The notes below the pieces were generated by a model. It was not told the origin of the DNA and made no database searches. It saw only the letters and a program-made list of their open reading frames with translations. A program made the translations under genes and the position numbers. Positions 11,829 through 22,036 of a DNA stretch of 64,000 bases are shown here, piece after piece (the first letter of the stretch is position 1; every line of letters begins with the position of its first letter). The DNA is from Pisaster brevispinus (Eukaryota > Echinodermata > Asteroidea > Forcipulatida > Asteriidae). The stretch is taken from the NCBI GenBank assembly GCA_023634235.1, contig JAMKCF010000018.1, positions 4,121,474 through 4,185,473 of the forward strand, written 5' to 3'.

Positions 11829-11990
11829 AAAATATAGCTGTTGCAAATTGCCTACCAACCAAAAGGACCTATGGTATAAATGCAAAACATAGTTAGTGGC
11901 CTGACGTTTCGGCACTAGCAGAGTGATGTCTTTCTCAAAGGCTGAAGAGAAAGACTCTGCTAGGGTCGAAACGTCAGGCCACTCACCTTT
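11829..11990. repeat. Dispersed repeat with CCTGACGTTTCG fold-back, copy 1
   Basis: Perfect 17-bp inverted arms at 11895-11911 and 11967-11983 (AGTGGCCTGACGTTTCG). A second pairing around CTAGCAGAG and CTCTGCTAG lies inside. The stretch from AGCTGTTGCAAATTGC through the left arm recurs at 46374-46480, so it belongs to a dispersed family. Confidence 0.65.
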
Positions 11991-12141
11991 TGTGTGTGTA
12001 TGTTTTTTATGCTATACGAAGGGAATTATCATTTGACTTGGGTTTATGTTTGAACTGATGAACAGAGATGGAAGTACGATTGTGGAGAGGTAGCGAGTCC
12101 CAGCATCTGGATCGATCCAGCTACAGAAAGCCTTGTCACCA

Positions 12142-12327
12142 GGACCCAATTTCGTAAAACACATGCTTAAGCACAACAAGAGAAGCTAAGCACAACAAAA
12201 TAACACTTATCAGACTAAAGGTTACCAGCCAATATACCGTGTCACACTAACAACCTGTGACTGGTATCCTCCTCGGTTTTGCTTAGCAGCTCTTCTTTGG
12301 GCAATACTTTCTGCTTAATCGGGCCCA
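12142..12327. mobile_element. MITE, GCTTAAGC family, copy 1
   Basis: Ends read GGACCCAATTTCG and, at the right, AATCGGGCCCAGG, with GCTTAAGC near the left end and CTGCTTAA near the right. The middle (ACCAGCCAATAT...GTGACTGGTATCCT) recurs in the tandem pair at 59258-59617. Confidence 0.6.
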
Positions 12328-13591
12328 GGACTGCAGACTTCCCCAGTCAGGTCTGCGTGTTTGAATGTGCTCTGACTAATCAATGTTTAAGGTCTGCTCT
12401 GAGCTGAAGTCACTTCGATTGGGCATGCCGATATCTATTGTGAGCTTATTATGTATTTACGGTGTGTGTGTGTACCCCCCATTGTCTTTCCAATTTATGT
12501 TTTTAATACTTCAACCAATTTACTTCCCTTTTTGCAGAGAACACCTTGATCGAAATACAGAATGTCTAATAGTAAAACGAATATTTCCCATTTGTCCCTC
12601 TTTTGCCAAAGGCACAGCCAAAAGTGTCAAGTTTGACAGTCACTTATATGATGATGAAATTTCGACTTGTCATAGCTGCCCGTTACATCGCAACTCTAAC
12701 TTGATTGACGGCGTTCCCCCGGGCCCAGCCATTTTGTTCCCAAAATGAGAAACGGTGTGGAACGACGAGAAAGTCACGTTCAGGGGCAATTAGGTAAAAT
12801 CAACAGGCCCGCGCATTGCCCTCGAGGGCACTAAAAAATCTCCGTGACTGTTTTTTACTTGTAACAATTGTACGAACATCTTTCCAGGTTATGGCATCAT
12901 AATTATACATGCACGTATCACTGTAATGGGTCTGCAATCTCGAATACTTGGCCTCACACACGCTATCGATGACACCATTCGTCAAAAAATACCAATTCTG
13001 ACGCACCAGAACATCAATGGACATGAAGCAATAAAATGAAGTACCCAATTTGACGCGGTCGCCTTATTCAGTACCACGAAAAGCCTATTTTTACTTTTCA
13101 TCTTCCATACACGGAAAGCCCTGTGCTGTCAGAGAAGGGGGGGGCTTTTGGCACCCATTACGCTTCTGCTTAGTCCCATGGAATCACTTCAAATAACTTG
13201 AGTGTAGTCAATTTGCCGCGGCACTTACTGGTTCACTTCGTATTATAATACATTGAATGCGATGCAGTCTTGGTCGGTGGGAGAGTGCAAGTGAAACCCT
13301 AATAGCACCCGAAGGACCTTGCCACTAAGTATTGCGAGACGGAAAATGAAATAAATGAAATTGAGAAAGGAATTGTGGCGAGCATAAAGAGGGGACAGGT
13401 GGTGCGGAGAATTGGCCTACAGTCACACTAATAGTGCTCTATTAATCAGCACAAATTTTTTGGGGGCGCATAGTTCGTTTTATCAACTAGCTCACAAGCT
13501 TCTTCATTAAATTAATGTATGTGTTTGTCAGAAATCCTACGAGTCTTTCTGTTTTACTATTCGGTGAGAATCCAAACTCATTGTTTTTAAA
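12328..13591. other. No confident gene
   Basis: Contains a good acceptor-like tract ending at 12537 followed by a 70-codon open tail (see rejected list). Otherwise nothing was recognised. Confidence 0.4.
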
Positions 13592-13690
13592 CCCCCTGCT
13601 GCATTGACTGCCATTATATTTAATGTCAAACACTGGAAACGTGTAGGCACTGCGCACGACTCTCAGCCAATGATAGCTCTTCACCTACCT
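13592..13690 (-). mobile_element. Diverged MITE, GGCCGCCAT family
   Basis: On the - strand it aligns with the elements at 40614 and 42325 through the shared block CATTGGCTGAGAGTCG and a GCGCAGTGCCTACACG-like block. Ends are eroded. No coding potential. Confidence 0.55.
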
Positions 13691-13740
13691 CAGTGAAGAA
13701 AGGGAACTGTTTTGGGGCTTGTGACGTCATATTGCGAGGG

Positions 13741-13835
13741 TGTTTATAGACCGTGCAAGTCTCCCCCGCATTCGAACATTTTGGGACCACTTTTGGGCGC
13801 ACGGCTTTAAACGCATGAAGGAAACAAACTTGCGC
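13741..13835. mobile_element. Diverged MITE, TGCAAGTCTC family
   Basis: Shares TATAGACCGTGCAAGTCTC, CATTCGAACATT and GGGACCAC with the better-preserved element at 59792-59932. The right half is degraded. It directly adjoins the previous MITE. Confidence 0.6.
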
Positions 13836-14137
13836 ACTTGAAAAAAAGAAAGAAGAGGGGAGGGACACCATAATGCGACACACGTTCAAGCCTGGACTCG
13901 AACCAAGTTCACATAAATCAAGCCTCTAACCTTATGGTACTGTAGTCTTCGTGACAAACTTGAGCCACTTTTATATTTTTTAACGGGCCAATCACAGCGT
14001 GTGAAATGCTGTTTAGGATGGACTTTGGACCTGCTGTTGTACTGTACAATACACCATGTGCTATGTGCATGTGTGGACTACCAGCGGGCGAGCAAACGTT
14101 GTGGGTACGTTGTGGGATACTCACTGCCATGTGGTTG

Positions 14138-14160
14138 TGTGCGTGTGTGCGTGCGTGCGT
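14138..14160. repeat. GTGTGCGTGC-type microsatellite
   Basis: Short alternating GT/GC dinucleotide-like run. It could adopt Z-DNA. Confidence 0.6.
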
Positions 14161-14180
14161 GTTTTACTTATGAACGATCG

Positions 14181-14204
14181 TGATCGCGATCGCGATCGCG
14201 ATCA
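14181..14204. repeat. Perfect 24-bp palindrome of GATCGC units
   Basis: TGATCGCGATCGCGATCGCG followed by ATCA equals its own reverse complement. A GATCG word just before it extends the periodic pattern. It lies 20 bp after the GT-rich run. Confidence 0.85.
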
Positions 14205-14984
14205 TTAAATCTAGCAATGTCAAGACTTGCCAAACCATTTTACGAACTTATAAATAATCTTTTTTGGGGATTTTAACACTGTAGTGTACCCCTCATTTAT
14301 TGTGAAAAGGACAAATTATTTGACTCGCCCGGTGGGCTAGTAAATGAAGGGTTTTGACTCGCCCGCCGCTGTTTTCACTCGCATTTGGCGACCGGGCGAC
14401 CGTTAATTTCGAACCCTGCTTTATATACATAATTTTATTGTCATAAGCATTCATTACTCTCTGACCTGATGTGTCATTCTCAGTCTGAACCCATCAGGAA
14501 GGACAATCACACACCCAATGGAACACACACCTGCGTGTGTGTATGTGGGGAGGGGGGGGGGGGCGTTATATTCATTTATAGGAAACGTCTTATATGAGGT
14601 AAGACCATCTGCCTGTATATTGAAATAAAATTTTCATGGACAGGTCGGATGGACTTGGACCCAAAAGTGTCATCTAATAACGTCCTACTACAAGATGCCA
14701 TTTTCACTTTGAACAGCCATATGTTACGTCTTCTTACATAAACTGCTGTTTGGTGTTGGGAAGGTGTTGCAGGCTTCCTGTTGCATTAGTGCTGGTTGGG
14801 AATTTTATAAAACAGCCGTAGGATATGTCGTAGCCCCGGCGACGATATATTATAACAAAATACAATTTAAAAAGCTGCATTTACATTAGATCTCATTTTT
14901 AGGCTAGAAGTGAGAAGTATTAATGTTTGTTCCAAAATCTTTATAGTACATTTGACTTTTAGCCGATTTACTGCGTTTCTAATA

Positions 14985-15235
14985 ATATGAATTTGAATAA
15001 TGCAAACACAGAGCAATTGAATAATGTAAACAAGGTGCATTTGAATAATGCAAATACGGTGTATTTGAATAAATCAAATACACACCATTTGAATAATGCA
15101 AATACACAGCTCATTTGAATAATGTAAATAAGGTGCATTTGAATGATGTAAATAAGGTGCATTTAAATAGTGTCGCTACTGTGTATTTGACTTATGTAGA
15201 TACATTACATTGCATTTGAATAATGCAAATTCAAT
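14985..15235. repeat. Degenerate ~30-bp minisatellite
   Basis: About eight copies of a unit near CATTTGAATAATGCAAATAC followed by a short variable GGTG-type spacer. Units are diverged. The - strand translation is a repetitive CVFALFK-like string, an artefact of the repeat. Confidence 0.75.
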
Positions 15236-16902
15236 TTTAATAGGTTTTTCGTGGCTATATAGTTGTTTGATTTCCCACGATGAATTCTCGCACAATCTCC
15301 CCCCGCACAAGTAAAGACGAATGTGATGTCAGCTCTGCTAGATAATCAGAACATCGTAATGGTTAGGGAAATAATTTTACTCTCGACGGGACGGTGAGTT
15401 TGCGGATTGCGTTTCACCTTGTTCCTTTGCAATAGTGCATCAGGTATCAATTTGTACTAGGATGGGTCTATTGTTCATGCGGAGGTCACCCTTTGTTTGT
15501 CACCATGGGTGGTGCTTTTATTGTCATTATTTCAATTTTCATAATCACAATAGGTTCGTATAACGAGAATCGTCATCCGGCAGCCTCTCGCCCCCTCCCA
15601 CCCAGCATCGTTATAACCAGTACTGAGCTATCAACACCTCCCCGCTCTAGCTCCTCCCCCTCCTCGCCATAGTCATCATCTTTAATAAGGATAAATTGTA
15701 TCAATTATTTTCGTATTGAACCCATCCCTTCAGACAATGTTTTGTCATTTTTACGTCAAACTACAGATTGAATCACTGACTATTTTGATGTCCTTACCGC
15801 ATCCTTGCTGGTGCCCAGTCTCATCTCCAACGGTAACAAATCCGTCGAGCTCTTAGTGGTCAGCCGCGGTGGTATGACCCTTGCCCTCGGCCCTTTCATT
15901 AGGATCGGTCTAGCCTTGACTTCAGTCGCCATCTTCCCTTCCACACCCTTCAAAAGTTTTTAAACACAGTCTAGAAAGCGTCCAGAATCTGTGAGTGAGA
16001 ACGAATGACAACGACTAGACATTAGAACGGGTGTATACATTTATATCTTCGGGTACTGCTCAGTGGCTTTTTGGATTCAAGATGGCGGAAATCAGCCACA
16101 GCCAGAGCCAAACACCTTAATTTCGAAACAATTAAAGATTGATTAGAGCATCCCTTCGGCGCAGTGAGCTATTTTCTATGCATGGGATCTCATGCGCAAA
16201 TCCGCAAACTGTTCAGAGAAACTGTACTTTTGATGTGACCGCACAATTATTCACAGCGCAGCTCAAAACGGGCTTCAGTAATTTGTTCGGATACGATGAC
16301 GAGACTAAATATTCATTGGAAAATTATTAATAATAATAAACATAATTAAACAAAAATTAACAGATAAATACAATTAAAAACGTACACTAATAGATAACCG
16401 AATACATTACTTAATCATTGTGTAAATATGTAACTATAAATGTTTTAAAAACTGTAATAACATTTTAATAAACAAATAAATGAGTTTAAAAGAAAATGGT
16501 TTACTAACAGTATGAAATGAAAAGGACAGACAATAATAAGTATAAGTTTACCACGGAGGCAAACACTTCGATTTAAATCCACACCCACGGTCTAGTCTGT
16601 TTAGGTAATAAGCTATAATTTGTAAGAAATCAAACAGTAACAGACATGATGGCGTTACCCATGTCTGCTGGAAATCTACTACTCGTGTATAGAGAACATT
16701 GTAGAATCCTAAACGGCAGCCACGCGTAAGAAGACGGACTCTTCCACGGACAAGGAAGCAATTAAATGTCTTGCTAGAGAGACAGACAAATTAACATTAA
16801 CATATCTGTATTCGTCGGTTACCATAGTGATAAGTATTATAGACAAATTGGTTGTTTGTATAAGGCTTAAGAATGTTTGTTTGTTTGTTTGTTTCCTTGC
16901 AG
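15236..16902. other. No gene recognised
   Basis: Non-coding in appearance, AT-rich between 16320 and 16500. It ends in a GTTT-repeat and pyrimidine tract leading into the candidate acceptor at 16901. Confidence 0.45.
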
Positions 16903-17007
16903 ACAGTGACAGGTTGACTTCAGAAGCGGGTACATCCACCTTTAGTAACACCACAAAGGTAGAAACTACGCAGATGAAAGATTGGAGCAGATACTTTGAA
17001 TGGACCG
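16903..17007 (+). CDS. Candidate internal exon, unknown protein
   Basis: A strong acceptor (TTTGTTTCCTTGCAG, AG at 16901-16902) and a donor CCG|GTAAGG at 17008 bound 105 nt that stay open in one frame. Both junctions are phase 1, a symmetric exon. The peptide is Ser/Thr-rich (SEAGTSTFSNTTKVETTQ) and ends WSRYFEWTG. No family is recognised. A phase-1 acceptor does not match the phase-2 donor at 6426, so the two would not be neighbouring exons. It could be chance. Confidence 0.28.
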
Positions 17008-17169
17008 GTAAGGGAAATGGATTGGATGGCACATTTACTAGTGTCAGACCAGTTCCTAACAGACCTCTTTATCACATTGACTGGACAGGAGCAATATTCT
17101 GTCATCAGTGTAGGAATAGTAACCATTTATTGTCATGTTGCAACCTGTAATTCAACAACAGCATGTAGG

Positions 17170-17283
17170 GAAAGTTACCACCACAACAAGAACAACAACA
17201 AGAACAACAACAACTATGACAACAACAACAACAACAATGACAACAACAACATGAACAACAAGAACAACAAGAACAACAACAGC

Positions 17284-17321
<38 letters not shown>

Positions 17322-17362
17322 AAACAGCAGCAGCAGCAGCAGCAACAACAACAACGACACCT
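17170..17362 (+). repeat. (AAC)n / (AGC)n compound microsatellite
   Basis: Long impure AAC run with AGC units near 17325-17345. It produces poly-Asn, poly-Cys and poly-Val frames on different strands, which are not genes. Confidence 0.95.
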
Positions 17363-18813
17363 GACAATCTCAACAAAACCAACATTTAAACAACAGCAAA
17401 GATAAAATAACACCAGAAACAACAAAGAAAATGGGACAAGTATGAAGAAAAAATACAACCTTTAAAATCAAAACTGAATAAAAAACAAAACGAGGCCACG
17501 CTTGAGACAGTGTTAAAACTTAAGAAGAAAACAAAAATATAATTCATACAACAAGAGGGATAAGCTAGTTTGGTATCGCAGTACTGCTTCGAACTTAAAC
17601 ATAATTATGAAGACAAATGTATTCCTTTTTAAAAAGAACATTGCAAGTAATTTTTAACAGGCATCAATAAATTATGACGACAGTTAGAAACTATAGATTG
17701 TCTCAAATGATGCTACAATTTACAAGAAAAGAAAATCTGAGAAAAAGAAAATTTTACCATTTTCTTTTATAAACAACCACGCTATGCATCATGATTCGCT
17801 TCATGTACTTATCTTGTTTTTCACAGATTATGATGAACTCACTATCGAAAGGGGAAATGTACATTGACAAAATATGAACAAAACCGAAATGCAATTAAGG
17901 GAATTATTATACTGCTTTTGTCTGGAAGTATCGTATCTCTGGAAAGAACCCATCTGCTCTATCAGACCATTAACTCTTTGTTGTTGATTCAGGTTTTGGC
18001 AAAATTAAAATTAGATGCAAGGACGGCACGTCGTTGTTCTATTCATAGATTGCACTAAGTTATTAAATATAAAACCGTATATATATTTTCCTGCATATAT
18101 ATTGAACTGATTAAGTTGTAAAGTTGATGTTTCCAGAGTGCAAAATGCAGTCAGAAAGCTTCCTGTGTTATTTATTGTTCCAACCACAGCAAGAGTGGAC
18201 ATTACGATAGGTTTTTTATGGTCAAATCGTAAACTTGTTTTGTTGTATTTCGTCGAACACAATCCGTATTCCATAATTATGTTTTGTAAGATTTTAATTC
18301 AATTAAAGTTCAAAGTTTGCTATGTTTCCAGCGACGTGGTTAACCACAAATACCTATTGACAATTCAATAGTCTTTGTTAACGGAATTAAATTGCTCAGT
18401 ACCTGAGTACTTTTAACCGAGTATGCAGTCTTGTGGATTTCATAACATTTTTACAAAATGTCATAAAAAAACCCCCCAATTCTTTAAACATCAGCGACTG
18501 CACGTTGGTTGGGATAAAACTTCAAAAATAAGAAGGATAGAAGTATACTGCGCATGTCTCTTTTATTTGGATCGTATCATTGTCTGGTTTCCTACGTGTC
18601 AATGCACTTGCTCTGATGATCCATGAAAAGGAACCAGTTTATTTTCGATGCAACATTGGTTTCATTTATACGTAAGGTTTTTCTTTTTCTTTTTGTGCTT
18701 TCTTCTTCTTTCCCCCCCCCCCCCCCCCCGAGATATTGGTCCTAGTTTGAGCTAAACCTAAGCCATGTGCAGATTCACATTTACGGCTAAGGCTGTCTTT
18801 CAACCACTTCAAA
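17363..18813. other. No gene recognised; poly(C) tract
   Basis: Contains 18 C at 18712-18729 after a T-rich tract. Short frames have no domain signature. Confidence 0.5.
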
Positions 18814-19130
18814 CTATAGACCTTTCTTTTGCAACGTCACAGCCCAAGATTTTGCCAACCCATCAGGCTGGAAAACTATGGAAAGCCATAAATGCAAAAC
18901 AAAAACAGATAACTACAGTTTGTAACAATGGTACACAAATATTCAAAAATAGTGTTGAATTTATTGGAAACAAAGCAACCGATCATGGGAGGTATTTTAT
19001 TTAATTAATAGTTTGCCGAAAATGTTGAATTTGGTTAAAACATCTGTTAACACGATTGAATGTTTTACTAACATTCGGCGGTCCATGCAAACCAGCGCGG
19101 TTTGTTTATCAACAATGGAAAGGTCTATAG
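18814..19130. mobile_element. Short TIR element ending TAGACCTTTC
   Basis: Perfect 13-bp inverted ends CTATAGACCTTTC at 18814-18826 and 19118-19130. With TAGACC taken as the true end, both sides have a flanking TA, compatible with a TA target duplication. Interior non-coding. Confidence 0.5.
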
Positions 19131-21661
19131 CCATTCATTTAAATGGCTCGCAGCCATAACCCGCATCCATAGCCAAATGGAAATGGCTTTTCTACTCATT
19201 CTACCATAAAGCTGTGTGCTTCCAGAACGAGATTCAAAATGGCGAACAGAAGCCAAGCCGAAAGTCAACCCTCACACTGTTTTTGAAACCCACGGCTTGG
19301 ACTTGGGCTCCTGCCTCGTCTTCGTCCACTCTGTTTCAAGCCACGTAAGGAAAAACACACTCTGTCTGAATAACTGTTTTGAAGCCACGAAAGGAAAACA
19401 CCTTCTGTCTGAATAACTGACGGGGGCCCAAGCCCAACCTCCGGCCCGAGCCGTTAGTTTTGAAAACCGGTTCCATATCAGGAAAAAAAAGGTCAAAAGG
19501 TGGTACCAAAAAGCTACCAGCTTCGACCTATACACTTTATCAACAAGTGTGGGTTGGAGCAATAAAGGGGTTTCACCAGGCAAAATTGCTTTCCTTTACC
19601 TCGAAAACAAGCTCAGAAGTAGACACTCGATGATATCAAGTCAGTCAAGTCAAGCACACAGCCCCCAAATTCAATTCCCTCAACCAAAAATAGAAAAAGA
19701 AATCCTGGAATTGTTCTTTTATTCACCCTTAAATGAAGTGTAAGAAAGAAGAAAAAAACCGCCAGCATATCGTACATGTGTGTGTGTGCATGTCCAAATG
19801 AATAAGTGGATTGGAAACAACTCGCTTCACGTCTCGGAGGAGAGTCTAATTTACTAGCCGTTGCCATGGAAACTTTCCTTAAGTTGGTCAAGTTATACTC
19901 AGCAAGATTGAAAGAACAAGGTGCTATTTTTTGAAGTATTTTACGACATTCATTCTCAGACGACCCCAAAAAGAGAAAAAATGTGTATGTTAACCAGCAA
20001 TGAAAAGCTGTTCCGAAATGATTCGTCCCGCCTTTGAGTGAAGCAAACCCCACTTTTGCTTGATCCTCATTCCAACTTATTTGGTCCAAGATCAATGCAA
20101 GCAATTTGCATAAAGGTCATCCCTGCAGCCAGGGGAAAGAGGCAGCTCGCCTTTTGGGCTTACGTCCCCTATACTGAGCTGTCGCCAAGGCTTGTCTAAC
20201 CAACAACAGTCTGCAACAACCGGGTGACAGAGGGTGTTGTGTAAAGGAATAAAGTTGAGCCGTGAATAAAAAGCATCACAGCTCGGCTGACTTGGGGGTC
20301 TTTGCAAAGAATCATGTATTTGATCGATCTAATTGAGATAAAATGAAAGTATCATTGGTCTGTCTTTTTAACATCAAGAATAAAAAATCTTGGGACGTTG
20401 TATTGTTCAATCTTGTACAACGCGAGGAAAGTCCCTACCACTGAGTTTATCACAGTCTAAATCCATAATTGCCAAATAATATAACCAGTCACACAGTGGG
20501 ATGCAAAAGTTGAAACACGAAGACAGAGACGTTTTCTATAGAGACACAGACCCTGAGCATAATGCAGGGGAGTTTTTTTAATGCGCAGTGCACAATTTCA
20601 TGCCCGTCTGGAGGTAAAAATAGTTAACATAATGAATTGATATACTCGGATCTTAAAGGACAACTGCACTTTGTATACATGTAGGCTGGCTGATAATTAT
20701 TGTAGAAATCATTCCATCCGAACCAACCACCCCAACCTGGGAATTTTGTTTACCACATTTACGTATGTTCGTGTCGATACTGAAATCAAGCAAGAGAATG
20801 GATGCTCGTCATCCTGCTGAATCCATCTGGATTTCGTCCCATTCAAATCAATGTAAACCAAACCGAGGCGCGTGAGTGAAAAGAGTCCGATCCCATGTCG
20901 GTATACCTATAGAATCAGTATTCGTTATTACTATATAGGAGACAAGGAACTAGACAGGGAACTTTTTTGTTTTTTTTATTCTGCTACAGTACCTGACCCC
21001 TTTTCCCCCTTCACCCACTGCTTGGGATTCCCAGCAGCCCGTGATTAAATAGATGTTTCCACACCGCCTACTGTAAATATTGACTGTATTTTAATAAATA
21101 CAGTCGTCGTCATGCGATGACCTCCTCAGCAGTTCCGGACTATTTGTATAATTATCTCAGAATAACAAAGCAACTTCGGAACCAAATATCTCATCAAATA
21201 TTTTTATAACCAATTAAGCATACCATCAAGGCACAGTCATATTTGCATTTAATCCTCTCCTGACTGTCCACACAAAATTATTAATCTGATATATAAAAAA
21301 AAAGTAAATCAGATGCCGATGGGTCTTTTCATGTTGAACCTCTTTCAGAGACGCTGTTTTTCCGAACCCTCAGAAACCCATCATTAGGTTCCTGGACTGT
21401 TTGATCCCATCGTAGGATCCTGAAGGACACTTCGGAACTAAGTTTAACCTCATCTTCACTGCCGTCACACTGAGCTTATGGGTGCACCCCACTATAAATA
21501 AGGAGAAAACAGAGCGTCGGCCTAATATTTTGTTGGCCCTCAAAATATTCTCTATCAGACATATTTGAGAGCCCAATTAAAGGGAAACAGTGTAAAATTT
21601 TTGCCCAATTGTGACCTGAGGGAATTGTTGACTTCCAACTTGAGGTTATTTTGATGGCATA
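19131..21661. other. No gene recognised
   Basis: Includes a local direct duplication (19338-19417, two copies around CACACTCTGTCTGAATAACTG) and a small hairpin at 21082-21105. No exon or RNA gene was recognised. Confidence 0.45.
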
Positions 21662-22036
21662 CAGGGCTCGAAATTAGCACTGGACCACAGGCCCGAGGCC
21701 AGTGATTTTAGAGTCGGGCCAGTAAGTTTACGATCGTACAAGTCCGGCGGTCTTGTGTTTTTGCAATAATAACACCTCACTGCATTTTTAATTTAAACTG
21801 ATAAATACAAATATCTGTCATTTCCCTTGAGTAATGAAGTTATTACCCATAAGGAAAATGAGATAAATCTTTTCTTAAGGTAATTTGCTTGTTCCAGAAA
21901 CAGCTCACATTTGAAACTGTGTGAAAGTGTTCTTCTCATTTTGATTCCGGTCTTGTAACAAAAAATCTGGTCCAGTAAAGATTTTGATCTACAAGCCCTG
22001 CAGTCTTGTGGATTGTTTCCCCAAATTTGAGCCCTG
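21662..22036. mobile_element. MITE, CAGGGCTCGAAATT family, copy 1
   Basis: The left end CAGGGCTCGAAATTAGCAC and the right end AAATTTGAGCCCTG form terminal inverted repeats. A 5-bp direct repeat GCATA abuts both ends. It contains the subterminal blocks ACTGGACCACAGGCC and CTGCAGTCTTGTGG found in sister copies at 48141, 50838 and 56725. CAGGG ends suggest a hAT relative; this is inference. Confidence 0.7.

Noticed and set aside
12538..12748. Possible last exon after TTCCCTTTTTGCAG, 70 codons to TGA
   Set aside because: The acceptor is good, but the peptide has no recognisable domain, no matching upstream exon was found, and the surrounding area is rich in mobile elements.
13868..13960. tRNA-like sequence with box B GGTTCGAGTCC on the - strand
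   Set aside because: Only the B box is convincing. The arms and box A could not be assembled into a cloverleaf by eye.
17105..17458. Poly-Asn, poly-Cys and poly-Val frames
   Set aside because: Direct translations of the AAC/AGC microsatellite in different frames.
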